Below, piece by piece: positions 16,021 through 24,846 of a DNA stretch of 64,000 bases. This stretch comes from Deltaproteobacteria bacterium. Lineage in GTDB: Bacteria; Myxococcota_A; UBA9160; UBA6930. The DNA is taken from contig JAJDAQ010000098.1 in NCBI GenBank assembly GCA_029261815.1, positions 1 to 64,000 on the forward strand, in the 5' to 3' direction. The notes beneath the pieces are model-generated. The model saw only the letters and a list, made by a program, of their open reading frames with translations, had not been told where the DNA came from and searched no databases. How positions within the stretch are numbered: position 1 is the first letter of the stretch; the number at the start of each line of letters is the position of its first letter. Position numbers and translations under genes: made by a program.

Positions 16021-16998
16021 TTACGCGGCTTGCATTCCGGCCAGGCGCTTGGTGATGATGGCCTCGGTTTCACTCATGATGCCGTCGATCAGTTCCTTCA
16101 CCGACGGGACATCGTGGATCAAGCCCGCGACCATGCCGCACGACCAGGCGCCAGCATCCACATCACCGTCCTGCATGACGCGCGGATAGATGCCTGCGAC
16201 TTCCGGAATGATGTCTTCGAACTTGAGATCGGCACCGAGCCGCTGCTCCTTCTCGATCAGGCGCTCGACCCCGGCGTTGTTCAAGACCCGCTCGGTGTTG
16301 CGGAGCCCACGCATGATCAGCCGGGTATCCAGCTCCGAGGCATCCACGAGCGCCTGCTTCACGTTCCAATGCACCGGCGCCTCCTGCGTCGCGATGAAGC
16401 GCGTGCCCATGTTCATCCCCTCGGCGCCCATTGCCAGCGAGGCCACGAGGCTTCGCGCGTTGGCCATTCCGCCGGACGAAACGAACGGAATCGTTAGTTC
16501 TTCAGCAGCGCGCGGCAACAGGACGAAGTTGGTCACGTCGTCTTCACCCGGGTGCCCGCCGCACTCGAAGCCGTCCACGGATACGGCGTCGCAGCCAATG
16601 CGCTCTGCCTTGAGCGCGTGGCGGACCGACGTGCACTTGTGGATGACCTTGATGTCAGCCTCCTTGAGCATCGGCAGCCACTCGGCCGGGTTGTTTCCCG
16701 CCGTCTCGACTGCCTTGATGCCGCTCTCGACAATGACCTCGAAGAGCCCGGGATAGTCGGGAGGCGTCAGCGAAGGCAGGAAAGTCATGTTCACGCCGAA
16801 CGGCTTGTCCGTCATCTCGCGGCAACGGGCGATCTCATTCGCCAACTTCTCCGGCGTTCCCTGGGTCAAGCCGGTGATGATCCCCAGACCGCCCGCGTTC
16901 GAGACCGCGGATGCCAATTCGGCGAGGCCGACGAAGTGCATCCCGCCCTGGATGATCGGGTGCTCGATGCCAAAGAGTTCAGTGATTCGCGTCTTCAT
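16021..16998 (-). CDS. NAD(P)H-dependent flavin oxidoreductase, nitronate monooxygenase-like
   Basis: 325 residues from ATG 16998; sequence upstream in frame is not coding. TIM-barrel landmarks of the nitronate monooxygenase/2-nitropropane dioxygenase family are IEHPIIQGGMHFVG at the N-terminus, SNAGGLGIITGL, GVNMTFLPS, VDGFECGGHPGED with the FMN-phosphate glycine stretch, and SSGGMANARSLVASLAMGAEGMNMGTRF. It should be FMN-dependent, oxidising alkyl nitronates or acting as a quinone or enoyl reductase. Related genes also serve as enoyl-CoA or acyl-carrier reductases, and the neighbouring crotonase at 82 bases on the same strand makes that possible. Confidence 0.88.
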   Translation of the reverse strand: MKTRITELFGIEHPIIQGGMHFVGLAELASAVSNAGGLGIITGLTQGTPEKLANEIARCREMTDKPFGVNMTFLPSLTPPDYPGLFEVIVESGIKAVETAGNNPAEWLPMLKEADIKVIHKCTSVRHALKAERIGCDAVSVDGFECGGHPGEDDVTNFVLLPRAAEELTIPFVSSGGMANARSLVASLAMGAEGMNMGTRFIATQEAPVHWNVKQALVDASELDTRLIMRGLRNTERVLNNAGVERLIEKEQRLGADLKFEDIIPEVAGIYPRVMQDGDVDAGAWSCGMVAGLIHDVPSVKELIDGIMSETEAIITKRLAGMQAA

Positions 16999-17080
16999 GG
17001 TCGTGTGATCTCCGAAGGGTCTCGGGTCGGAGCTCGAGACGGTAGGGGGTGGGAGTGCCGGCGACGAACGCGGCCTGTCT

Positions 17081-17746
17081 CTACGATGCGATGCCGAAGC
17101 CGGCGCCGGCCTCAGCATGCAGCTGTTGTTTGAGCGTCTTGAAGATGCGCCGTTCCTTGGTGGACAGACTCGTCGCAAGCGCGGTGGCTTCGCGGATCAG
17201 ATCCGACTCCGCGGCCTTCGCGTCGGCGAAGCCAACCGCGACCGCCTCGTCCGCAACGTACCGCTTTCCGCTCAGTACCGCGTCGCGTGCGGCCTGCGGC
17301 GAGACCTTGGATCTCAAGAGGTTCATCATCGGGGGCCCGATCGGCACGCCGACGTCGACCTCGGAGATGCAGAACCAACCACGGTCTTCGCGCATGATCC
17401 GGTAGTCGCAAGCCAGCGCCAGGAATGCTCCAGCCGCGAACGCATGACCGTTGATCGCTGCGACCGTGGGAACCGGCAGCAGGAGCAGCCGACCCGTGAT
17501 CTCGAGCATGGCCTCGCCAAACCGGGCCCGATCTTCGCCCTTCAGGCCCATGACGACTTCAACATTGAGTCCGTTGCTGAACGACTTCCCCTCGCCGGTC
17601 AGGACGAGGCCGCACTCGCCCTCACTCCCCGCTTCGACTTCGTCGAGCACTTCGAGCATGCGCGCCTGCCATGCGGGCTCGATCATGTTAGGCCCGTTGT
17701 TCATCGTGGCCACGAAAATCCCGCCATCGCGGTCGAGTTCAATCAC
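17081..17746 (-). CDS. Enoyl-CoA hydratase/isomerase family protein (copy 1)
   Basis: 221 residues from a GTG at 17746 with GGAGAT upstream. It is short for a crotonase (usually about 260). Features are the oxyanion loop GKSFSNGLNVE and INGHAFAAGAFLALACDYRIM, and one acidic residue in CISEVDVGVPIG. The second catalytic glutamate position seems to be Asp (ARDAVLSG). With one strong acid this looks more like a 3,2-trans-enoyl-CoA isomerase than a hydratase. It is arranged head to head with a paralogue at 17922. Confidence 0.86.
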   Translation of the reverse strand: MIELDRDGGIFVATMNNGPNMIEPAWQARMLEVLDEVEAGSEGECGLVLTGEGKSFSNGLNVEVVMGLKGEDRARFGEAMLEITGRLLLLPVPTVAAINGHAFAAGAFLALACDYRIMREDRGWFCISEVDVGVPIGPPMMNLLRSKVSPQAARDAVLSGKRYVADEAVAVGFADAKAAESDLIREATALATSLSTKERRIFKTLKQQLHAEAGAGFGIAS

Positions 17747-17889
17747 CGGGTCATCTCCAGTCGAGCGCTGTGCCCCACCTGAAGCGGCGGAACGAATCGT
17801 CTATTTTAGGGTATGTGACCTACTGGGCCAACGTCCGAGGATGAGCCGACACGCGACCGGCGGCACGCAAATCTGTAGGCTGCCAGCCG

Positions 17890-17906
17890 GCGCGTAGACA
17901 ACGCGC
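17890..17906. promoter_or_regulatory. Inverted repeat in divergent crotonase promoter region
   Basis: Perfect repeat GCGCGT / ACGCGC with a 5-base spacer, 16 bases before the ATG of the second crotonase. It overlaps the expected 5' leader and lies in the 175-base region shared by two divergent genes. It could be an operator half of a regulator or a leader hairpin; nothing decides between these. Confidence 0.3.
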
Positions 17907-17921
17907 AGATCGGAGAACCAC

Positions 17922-18650
17922 ATGATCGACTTGGAGCGCGACGGAAACGTCTTCACCCTCACGATGGACGAAGGCGAGAATCGTTGGAACACGACGTTCG
18001 TGCGGACGTTCGCGACCGCCATCGACGAAATCGAGGCATCGGAAGGGGCCGCCGCCCTGGTCACGACGTCGGCCAACCCGAAGTTCTTCTCGAATGGCCT
18101 CGATCTCGATTGGATTTCGGCGGAAGAGTCCACACCCGACGACCCTCGTGGAGACCGTGCGGTCTTTGGAGACGAGTTCATGATGCTGATGAGCCGCCTC
18201 ATCACCCTTCCGGTCCCGAGCATCGCGGCCGTGAATGGCCATGGCTTTGGCGCGGGCTTCATGAGTGCGCTTTGCCACGACGTGCGCGTCATGCGGGAAG
18301 ACCGGGGATACCTCTGCGCCAACGAGATGCAGCTTGGAATGGTCATTCCGCAGCCCGAACTCGCCTTGTTCCGTCACAAGCTTCCGGCGAACGTGTTCTT
18401 CGAGTCGGTCCAACTCGCGCGACGCTGGGCAGGGCCGGACGCACTGGAAGCCGGCATCGTGCAGCAGACGGCCAGCGCCACCGACCTCCTCGACGTGGCA
18501 CGCGCGCGCGCCGAGGCGCTGGCCCCCCTGGGCGCCAACCGGAAGGTCTTCAAGGCCCAGAAGGAAAGCCTCTACGGGGAGAACGCGGCGATCAACGCCG
18601 TCCATGGCCCCGCGTACATGCTCCGGAACGCACGGGAATTCCGGCACTAG
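17922..18650 (+). CDS. Enoyl-CoA hydratase/isomerase family protein (copy 2)
   Basis: 242 residues, ribosome site CGGAGAACCAC. The crotonase fold features are ANPKFFSNGLDLDW (first oxyanion strand), VNGHGFGAGFMSALCHDVRVM (second), and the acid in CANEMQLGMVIPQPEL. The pattern resembles eukaryote-type 3,2-enoyl-CoA isomerases. It is divergent from the copy at 17081-17746 and followed by a TetR regulator whose operator lies 37 bases after the stop. Both copies share little sequence outside the core motifs. Confidence 0.87.
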   Translation: MIDLERDGNVFTLTMDEGENRWNTTFVRTFATAIDEIEASEGAAALVTTSANPKFFSNGLDLDWISAEESTPDDPRGDRAVFGDEFMMLMSRLITLPVPSIAAVNGHGFGAGFMSALCHDVRVMREDRGYLCANEMQLGMVIPQPELALFRHKLPANVFFESVQLARRWAGPDALEAGIVQQTASATDLLDVARARAEALAPLGANRKVFKAQKESLYGENAAINAVHGPAYMLRNAREFRH

Positions 18651-18670
18651 CGCGACCTTCGAGAAATATC

Positions 18671-18703
18671 TGGAGCCTTCTCCAACTTTGGAGTAGACTC
18701 CAA
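18671..18703. promoter_or_regulatory. Tandem palindromes, probable TetR operator
   Basis: The right element at 18688-18703, TTGGAGTAGACTCCAA, has 7-base arms that are perfect inverted repeats around a 2-base centre. A second, weaker copy lies at 18671-18684, TGGAG / CTCCA with a 4-base spacer, sharing the same GGAG core. They sit 22-54 bases before the TetR start. That is where an autoregulating TetR protein would bind, probably also controlling the P450 gene downstream. Confidence 0.6.
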
Positions 18704-18724
18704 TTTCTCTCGGAAGGCCGCCGC

Positions 18725-19357
18725 GTGGCACACCCCACCCAGACAGCACCCGCTCCGCTCGGACGCCGGGAACGCCGGAAGCTCGAAGTGCGGGAGCGCA
18801 TCTACCTCGCCGCCCACGCGCTGTTCGATTCGAAAGGCTTCGACGCGACCACGGTCGACGAGATCGCATCGGCCGCAGACGTGGCGCCTGCCACCTTCTT
18901 CAACCACTTCCAGAACAAGCACGCGTTGCTCGAGATGATGGCCGACGGTGTCATAGAGACGCTCGACGACCTGACGGCCCGCCATCTGGCTGGGAGTGCG
19001 TCGAGCGCCGAGCGACTGCGAGCGCTGATCCGATCCGCCTCGGACGAAATCCGGCCCCGGCGCCGGGTTGCCCGCTTGGTGTTGATCGAGTTCATCCGCG
19101 AGGCAGGCCCCGACCAGCCGTCGGCCTACCTCGACCGCATTCTCGAGCCATTCGCTGCGCTGATCGAGGAAGGTCAGCGAGCGGGTGATTTTCGCGACGA
19201 CCACGACGCGGCGTTCCTCGCGCAGATGGCCGTCGGAATGCTGAACTCTGCGATCGCGCGCTGGTTGAGCGACCCGGATTCACCCGTTGAGCAGGGCCTC
19301 GTCGAGGTCACCGAGTTCGTGCTCAACGTCTTGCAACGACCATCCGAACCCACCTGA
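18725..19357 (+). CDS. TetR family transcriptional regulator
   Basis: 210 residues from a GTG at 18725; longer readings upstream run through the crotonase gene and are not coding. The N-terminal helix-turn-helix is typical: IYLAAHALFDSKGFDATTV, then IASAADVAPATFFNHFQNK. The C-terminal ligand domain is helical and lacks recognisable specificity. A clear palindrome lies just upstream. The P450 gene begins 39 bases after the stop, so it is the likely target. A hydrophobic or acyl-type ligand is a reasonable guess from the setting only. Confidence 0.9.
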   Translation: MAHPTQTAPAPLGRRERRKLEVRERIYLAAHALFDSKGFDATTVDEIASAADVAPATFFNHFQNKHALLEMMADGVIETLDDLTARHLAGSASSAERLRALIRSASDEIRPRRRVARLVLIEFIREAGPDQPSAYLDRILEPFAALIEEGQRAGDFRDDHDAAFLAQMAVGMLNSAIARWLSDPDSPVEQGLVEVTEFVLNVLQRPSEPT

Positions 19358-19396
19358 ACCTTGGTTCGGCCTGCCCCGACCCCGAAAGGAATCACC

Positions 19397-20641
19397 TTGG
19401 ATATCGATATCGACTTCTCGCTCGCCGAGTCTTTCGACGAAACCATGCCCGAGCGCTGCCGCTGGCTGCGCGAGAACGATCCTGTCTTCTGGAGTGAGAA
19501 GACGGGAACCTTCGTCATCACCCGCTTCGATGATGTCGTGAACGTCTCCAAGCACAATGACGTCTTCTGCTCCGGCGAAGGCGTCCTGCCCGGCCGCATC
19601 GACGCCAAGATCGGGATGATCGACGAAGACGAACCCCGGCACGGCGAGATGCGCGGCTTGATCAACCGCGGCTTCACGCCGCGCATGGTCAAGAAGTGGG
19701 AAGAGGTCTTCAAGGCCATCACGGACGAGTCGCTCGACGCGATTGCGGCAAAAGGTGAATGCGACTTCGTCGAGGACGTGGCCGTGCCGCTGCCCTTGAT
19801 CCTGATCGCCGAGATGATCGGCATCCGCCCCGAGGATCGCGATCGCTTTCACGAGTGGTCGGATGCCATGATCGGGGCACAGGGCAACCTGGACAAGCCC
19901 GAGATCACGGCAGCTGCCGGCAAGGCTGCCTTCGAGTACATCACCTACGTCACCGAGGTCATCGAAGACCGCCGCAAGACGCCGCGCGACGACCTGATTT
20001 CGATCCTGGTCCAGGCAAAGGACGACGGCATCCTGGGTGAAGTGGAAGCGGGAGAGGTCGCTTCGCTGATCGACGAACAAGCGGGCGCGCGCGGAATGCG
20101 CAACGACGAGCTCATCAAGATGTGCATCCTGCTCATGGTCGCCGGCAATGAAACGACCCGGAACGGGCTGTCCGGTGGAATGCAGCTCCTGATCGAGAAT
20201 CCGGAGGCACGGCAACGCCTGATCGACGACCCCTCGCTGATCCCGGCCGCCGTCGAAGAGATGCTTCGAATCGTCTCCCCGGTGCTGAGCTTCCAACGCA
20301 CCGCCACCCAGGACACCGAACTCCGTGGTGTGCCGATCAAGGCCGGCCAGAAGGTGCTGATGATCTACGGCTCGGCCAACCGCGACGCCGAGCAGTTCGA
20401 GAACCCGGACGTGTTCGACATCGACCGAAAGGCCCAGCACCTCGCGTTCGGCATCGGCAACCACTTCTGCCTCGGCGCGAACCTCGCGCGGATGGAGCTC
20501 CGCGTGGCCCTCGAGGAGCTGCTACGGCGCTTCCCCGACATGTCCTACGCGACGGACGGCCCGGAGATGGGTCTATCCGCGCTCGTTCGCAGCGTGAAGC
20601 ACATGCACGTGCGGTTCACGCCGGAGAGCGCAGCCGCCTAA
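19397..20641 (+). CDS. Cytochrome P450
   Basis: 414 residues from a TTG at 19397 with AAAGGA six bases upstream; a TTG at 19361 is the alternative. P450 features are the I-helix LLMVAGNETTRNG, the ExxR in VEEMLRIVSPV, and the haem loop AFGIGNHFCLG with Cys358. It is soluble, of the bacterial class I type that needs a ferredoxin and reductase. A small ferredoxin gene occurs at 44647-44853 beside the second P450, but none sits here. The closest families by look hydroxylate steroids, terpenoids or fatty acyl groups. Probably controlled by the TetR gene in front. Confidence 0.93.
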   Translation: MDIDIDFSLAESFDETMPERCRWLRENDPVFWSEKTGTFVITRFDDVVNVSKHNDVFCSGEGVLPGRIDAKIGMIDEDEPRHGEMRGLINRGFTPRMVKKWEEVFKAITDESLDAIAAKGECDFVEDVAVPLPLILIAEMIGIRPEDRDRFHEWSDAMIGAQGNLDKPEITAAAGKAAFEYITYVTEVIEDRRKTPRDDLISILVQAKDDGILGEVEAGEVASLIDEQAGARGMRNDELIKMCILLMVAGNETTRNGLSGGMQLLIENPEARQRLIDDPSLIPAAVEEMLRIVSPVLSFQRTATQDTELRGVPIKAGQKVLMIYGSANRDAEQFENPDVFDIDRKAQHLAFGIGNHFCLGANLARMELRVALEELLRRFPDMSYATDGPEMGLSALVRSVKHMHVRFTPESAAA

Positions 20642-20665
20642 CAGACTCTGCCGGACGAAAACTCG

Positions 20666-21613
20666 CTAGAGATCCAACTCCATCTGGATATTGGCGCGCG
20701 CGTAGGGACTGGGGTCACCGTGAACCTCCTGGAATCCGAGCCGTCGATACAACCCGAGCGCTGCTGTTAGGCGCGTGTTGCTCTCGAGGTAGAGAGAACG
20801 GGCGCCGAGCGACCGGCCTCGATCGATCGCCGCGCGCCCCAGGAGCCAGCCGATCTGCTTTCCGCGCGAAGCCTCGGCGACCGTCATCTTCGCCAGCTCG
20901 AGGACACCGGGCCGGTGGGGGAGCAGCGCGCACGTTCCAACGACCTCTTCTCCATCGAGCGCGATCAGGATCGCACCACCCGGATCGAGGATCTTCTCCT
21001 TGGGGCTATCGAGCGCCGCGCGGTCGGCGCCCTCCACCTCGAAGTGCTCTTCGATCCAGACGTAGTTGAGGCGGCGAAAGGCTTCGGCGTGGCGGGGCTC
21101 GAAGTCGACCACCCGGATGCGCTCCTCCAGCCGGCCTCGGTACTCGTCCTTGACGCGTTCGAACATCGATCGCCGCGCGAGCAGGGTCTCCGCTTCTCGC
21201 GCGGCCTGGAGCAGGTCGTTGTGCGATTCACCGAGCAGCGTTTCGACCGCGGCGTTGACGTCTCGGTACTGCTCGCGCGCTTGGGGGACGACCGCCCGGC
21301 CGGCCGGGGACAACCGAATCCGATTCGACCGACCATCCGCCGGGTCACGACTCGACGTCGCCAGTCCCTGGCGGGCCATTTCCTTGACCACCTGGCTCAC
21401 CGAGGCGTGGGACTGGCCGATCTGCCGGGCGAGTTCACCCGTCGACAGCGACTGGTCGGTGCGCGACAGCGCAAAGAACACGGGGAACCAGCGAGGATCG
21501 AGAGGAACCCCGTAGAGCGCGTACGTATGACGAGCGTCGTCGAGGAGTCGATCAGCGAGCCTCTTCAGACGGCTTCCCAGCGCCATCGGACCCATCTCGT
21601 CGAACAAATCCAT
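20666..21613 (-). CDS. MarR regulator fused to GNAT acetyltransferase
   Basis: 315 residues. The first half is a MarR winged helix: LSTGELARQIGQSHASVSQVVKEM, then the wing SRDPADGRSNRIRLSPAG. The second half (about 160-315) is a GNAT domain with the acetyl-CoA loop MTVAEASRGKQIGWLLGRAAI and SLYLESNTRLTAALGLYRRLGFQEV. This fusion is known in many bacteria; substrates are mostly unknown. A near-perfect inverted repeat lies 19 bases upstream of the start, which argues for self-repression. It is the gene after the beta-barrel on the same strand and convergent with the P450. Confidence 0.92.
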   Translation of the reverse strand: MDLFDEMGPMALGSRLKRLADRLLDDARHTYALYGVPLDPRWFPVFFALSRTDQSLSTGELARQIGQSHASVSQVVKEMARQGLATSSRDPADGRSNRIRLSPAGRAVVPQAREQYRDVNAAVETLLGESHNDLLQAAREAETLLARRSMFERVKDEYRGRLEERIRVVDFEPRHAEAFRRLNYVWIEEHFEVEGADRAALDSPKEKILDPGGAILIALDGEEVVGTCALLPHRPGVLELAKMTVAEASRGKQIGWLLGRAAIDRGRSLGARSLYLESNTRLTAALGLYRRLGFQEVHGDPSPYARANIQMELDL

Positions 21614-21631
21614 GGATCTACACTTCCGGTA

Positions 21632-21659
21632 CTAATTACGTAACTTCTTACATAATTAG
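21632..21659. promoter_or_regulatory. Probable MarR operator
   Basis: Arms CTAATTACGTAA and TTACATAATTAG, separated by CTTC, match at 11 of 12 paired positions. The left arm also contains the perfect octamer palindrome TTACGTAA. It is strikingly AT-rich in GC-rich surroundings, lies 19 bases ahead of the MarR-GNAT start, and probably overlaps its promoter. Confidence 0.65.
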
Positions 21660-21701
21660 CCCATCCATCCGCCCGTGGCCCCGCGTCGACGGGATCGTCG
21701 A

Positions 21702-23069
21702 TCAGAAACGAAACTCGAGTTCGCTCCGAAACCCGACGAATTCGCCACGATCCCGGGCGCTTACCCCATACAGGTCGAACCGGAGGACGGTTCGCCGGCC
21801 GAGTGCCTGCTGGAAACGAAAACCCAGTCCCCAGCCATCGGATCCGGCACCACGTGGATCCACGCGGCCGCCGACTTCGGCAATGAACTGGGTCCGGCCC
21901 CCGGCCCAGAACTTCTGGTAGCCGAGCGCACCGCCAAGCGCGTGATCGGCATCGTTCGCGAGCGGGGCCCCAACCGCGCCCAGCCCGGGGGCTTCGAACA
22001 AGATGCCGACTCTCCCCAAAGGCCCGCCTCGGGTCGGACCGCGTGCCGCCGGCGTGAAGCGACCGGTCGTCGCGAACAGGTTCAGGTACGCAACATCGTG
22101 CGTTCGCTCGGGCGTCAGCGAGAGGCCCAGGATTCCGAGCACGCCGTCGCTCACTTCGTCGGTTTCCGCGTCCAACGAATAGGATGCCAGCAGGCGCGCG
22201 GTCAGGTTCAGCCGATTGCGAACCCGGCGGATCCCGCTGACTCCGAGAAACACGCCGTCCGCTCGCTCGTCCCCGCTCACGTACGCCGCATCGATCGCCC
22301 AGGTCGTCTGCTCTCGATCGAACTCGAGGAAGCTGCCCACGAGCTTGGTGTGCCCGCCCGCTGCGTTGTTGCCACCGCGGTGTACGTCGTCCCACGCGGC
22401 GATGACCGACCACCGAACGTTCGAGGTATTCCGCCACTGGATCGAGTTCTGGACGAGTCCGAATGCCGTCATGTTGTCGTCGATCAGGAACCCATCTTGA
22501 TAGACGACCGGAACGCGACCCACCATGAACCCCAGATCGAGGGGCCAGCGATCCGCACGGTCGAGACTCGGGAACAACTCTCCAAAGTCTCCCTCGAAGT
22601 AGAGCGTCTCCACATCGGCGTCGAACTCGCCGTTGAACCCTGCGCGCGCACCATCCAGTCCGAAGCGGTACCCCGAAGCGTCCGTCCCTTCGTGGAGCGG
22701 CTCGAGGCTGACCACCAGGCGTTCGGTCGGTGTGAGCGAGAGCTGGCCGTACAGTTCGAGACGATTCGCCCACTCGGCGCTGTCGCGACCGTCTCCCCAT
22801 TCACCCTGCAATGCCGTGCGCAGCGTCCCCCACGCGACCCATTGCGGCTGCCAGACGGCGCCAGTGGGAAGTGTGAACCCCTGGCCGATCCGACCCGGCG
22901 CGAAGTAGTCGGGCCCCCATTCAAGGAGTGGCGCGGGTCGTTCGGGAAGCGTGGCCAAGGGGGTCGGCTCTTCCGGTAGCGCGCTGGACGTCGAACCCTC
23001 GCCCCACGTCGCGAACGGCAGCAGGGCAAGCGTCCAACACAGGCACGCGACCGCGAGCCACCGCTTCAT
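21702..23069 (-). CDS. Outer-membrane beta-barrel protein (porin-like)
   Basis: 455 residues from ATG 23069, overlapping the cytochrome stop by four bases. A signal peptide (MKRWLAVACLCWTLALLPFA) is followed by a long region of alternating polar and aromatic strands, for example RLELYGQLSLTPTERLVVSL and TTWAIDAAYVSGDERADGV. It ends in ELEFRF, the terminal phenylalanine that the BAM machinery recognises. No family can be named. Translational coupling to a multihaem cytochrome suggests that the barrel works with it, either as a porin-cytochrome conduit or as a porin for the substrate. Confidence 0.75.
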   Translation of the reverse strand: MKRWLAVACLCWTLALLPFATWGEGSTSSALPEEPTPLATLPERPAPLLEWGPDYFAPGRIGQGFTLPTGAVWQPQWVAWGTLRTALQGEWGDGRDSAEWANRLELYGQLSLTPTERLVVSLEPLHEGTDASGYRFGLDGARAGFNGEFDADVETLYFEGDFGELFPSLDRADRWPLDLGFMVGRVPVVYQDGFLIDDNMTAFGLVQNSIQWRNTSNVRWSVIAAWDDVHRGGNNAAGGHTKLVGSFLEFDREQTTWAIDAAYVSGDERADGVFLGVSGIRRVRNRLNLTARLLASYSLDAETDEVSDGVLGILGLSLTPERTHDVAYLNLFATTGRFTPAARGPTRGGPLGRVGILFEAPGLGAVGAPLANDADHALGGALGYQKFWAGGRTQFIAEVGGRVDPRGAGSDGWGLGFRFQQALGRRTVLRFDLYGVSARDRGEFVGFRSELEFRF

Positions 23070-24823
23070 TGAAAGTCGCCCTCGCCGATCGAACGCTCTC
23101 GAACCCAAAGCACCTGGTGCCCAGCGACGACGCCTTCGGCGACCTCGGAGGCACTCATGCCGTAGTCGAAGCCGACTCCCATGATCTCACCGATGAGATT
23201 GACCGGCACCATCGCGGCCTTGAGCTCGACGGTCAGCTGATAAGGCGGTTGGCCCTTCGCCAGGACCGCCCGTGGAATGCGGTAGCGGTGGTCGCGTGCG
23301 CCGCCCGGCTCGATGCCTTTCTTGTGAAGCCTCGTCCCAGCGGGCCCACCCGAAACGAAGTTCGGAATCGGATCCGGACGCACGAACGGCAACGGACTGG
23401 CGGCATGGTTCACCGTCAAGATCGACTCCCGCTCCCCTTCCCGGAGGTTCTGGAGGACGAAGCGAGACTGGAGCGTGAACAAGAGGTCGTCGTGCTCCAC
23501 TTCGCCGTTGTGCACATAACGAGAGTGGCTGTCGCGTACGTCACCGTTCGCGTCCAGATCGCCGGACTCGAAGAGAACGGCACCATCGGCCCCGCGCAGG
23601 ACCGTGTGCAGCCAGACGAGTCGCTCGGCCGTGAATCCGGTGGGAACGTTGTGCCCGGTCGTCCCGTTGGACACCTCGACGTGGATGTCGAGATGATCCG
23701 TGCCCGGCACGAGACGTGGCTCGCCGAGGCGGTATCCCTTCTTCAGTAGCGCCCTGCGTGCGTCGGCGATCTTGTCGAGGCGCTCGAGGTTCTCCTCGAT
23801 GACGTCCCGGGCGTCGTAGCGATCTCCAAAGTCGCGCCATCGATCGGGGTAGGTCGCCTCGGGATCGGCTTGGTCCTCATAGGCATCCGTGCCCCAGCCA
23901 GCCTTCCAATCGAACGTGAGCCACTGTTCCATCGTCGCCAGGTCATGCGCGCGTTCGTTGAACGGAAAGAGCCCCGGATGAACCACCGAGTAGTCGGGTC
24001 CAACGAAGCGGTGGTCGGTCAGGGTCCGAATCCGTGTCGGCCGCCCGCCGACAATGGCGGCCGGTCCCTGCGCGAAGCCCGAAGGCGCGCCCGGGTCCGT
24101 GCTCATGTGGCAGTCCTGACAGCGTATTCCCTCAGCGGCCGCGGGAGAGTGGCGGTACTCGCTGAAAGCCTCTTCCAGGCGAACGCCCGTGGGAGACGTC
24201 ACGTCGTGGCAGGTTCCGCAGAAAGCCGACGTTCGAATCGGTGCGAACGTGAGAACGTCCCCATGGATTCCGAGCTGATCGTCGCCATCCCGAACCCGAC
24301 GGAAGGTCCCCGAATCGCCGAGTACACGCTTCAGCTCAGCGTTTCCGGTCGGGCCACTGATCGGCTCCTCGAGCCCGCCCTCGGCGAGGCCGATCCGCCC
24401 GCTGACCTTTCCATAGTCACGCCGCATTCGATGGCACACCGCACACGTCACGCCCTCGCGCGACGGTTGCGCACGTTCGAGGTTCGAGACAAAGAGCGGC
24501 TCGTCGAGCTGCATTCCAACCGGGGTGTGACAGCGAATGCAGAAGTCGCCGAGCGTTCCGTTCGTCTGCTGCACCAACGTGCCATGCATGGCGTTGAAGA
24601 CGGGGCTCAGCTGCGCATAAGCGTGCTGAGAACCGGACCACTGTTCGTAGTGGTTCGGATGACAGTTCCGACACGCGCGCGCGGAGGGGAAGCGCCCGCT
24701 GGAAAGCAGTTCGAGGTGAGCGGCATCGGTTCCGCCCGACGCGCGGGGCTCAGAACCTGCTGCGGCGGCCAAGAGCAAGACGCCCATGGCGGCGACGAGC
24801 ACGGTACGGCTTCGAGTCGACAT
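23066..24823 (-). CDS. Periplasmic multihaem cytochrome c (five CxxCH, c554-like)
   Basis: 585 residues from ATG 24823; an N-terminal signal peptide is visible. Five haem-binding motifs are CRNCH, CIRCH, CAVCH, CGTCH and CQDCH, all within the first half. The order and the spacing PSARACRNCHPNHYEQWSGS are typical of the cytochrome c554/c-prime family. The C-terminal half (about 330-585) lacks haem motifs and is beta-rich, with GHNVPTGFTAERLVWLHTVL. That is a pattern seen in multihaem proteins with an extra sandwich domain. It should transfer electrons in the periplasm. Its stop overlaps the beta-barrel start, and YceI lies 23 bases upstream. Confidence 0.85.
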   Translation of the reverse strand: MSTRSRTVLVAAMGVLLLAAAAGSEPRASGGTDAAHLELLSSGRFPSARACRNCHPNHYEQWSGSQHAYAQLSPVFNAMHGTLVQQTNGTLGDFCIRCHTPVGMQLDEPLFVSNLERAQPSREGVTCAVCHRMRRDYGKVSGRIGLAEGGLEEPISGPTGNAELKRVLGDSGTFRRVRDGDDQLGIHGDVLTFAPIRTSAFCGTCHDVTSPTGVRLEEAFSEYRHSPAAAEGIRCQDCHMSTDPGAPSGFAQGPAAIVGGRPTRIRTLTDHRFVGPDYSVVHPGLFPFNERAHDLATMEQWLTFDWKAGWGTDAYEDQADPEATYPDRWRDFGDRYDARDVIEENLERLDKIADARRALLKKGYRLGEPRLVPGTDHLDIHVEVSNGTTGHNVPTGFTAERLVWLHTVLRGADGAVLFESGDLDANGDVRDSHSRYVHNGEVEHDDLLFTLQSRFVLQNLREGERESILTVNHAASPLPFVRPDPIPNFVSGGPAGTRLHKKGIEPGGARDHRYRIPRAVLAKGQPPYQLTVELKAAMVPVNLIGEIMGVGFDYGMSASEVAEGVVAGHQVLWVRERSIGEGDFQ

Positions 24824-24846
24824 CCAGGGTCCCTGTGACCGACGCT

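Noticed and set aside
15795-16073. 92-residue minus-strand frame in the gap after the dipeptidase
   Set aside because: No ribosome site, no family resemblance, overlaps the end of the flavin oxidoreductase gene.
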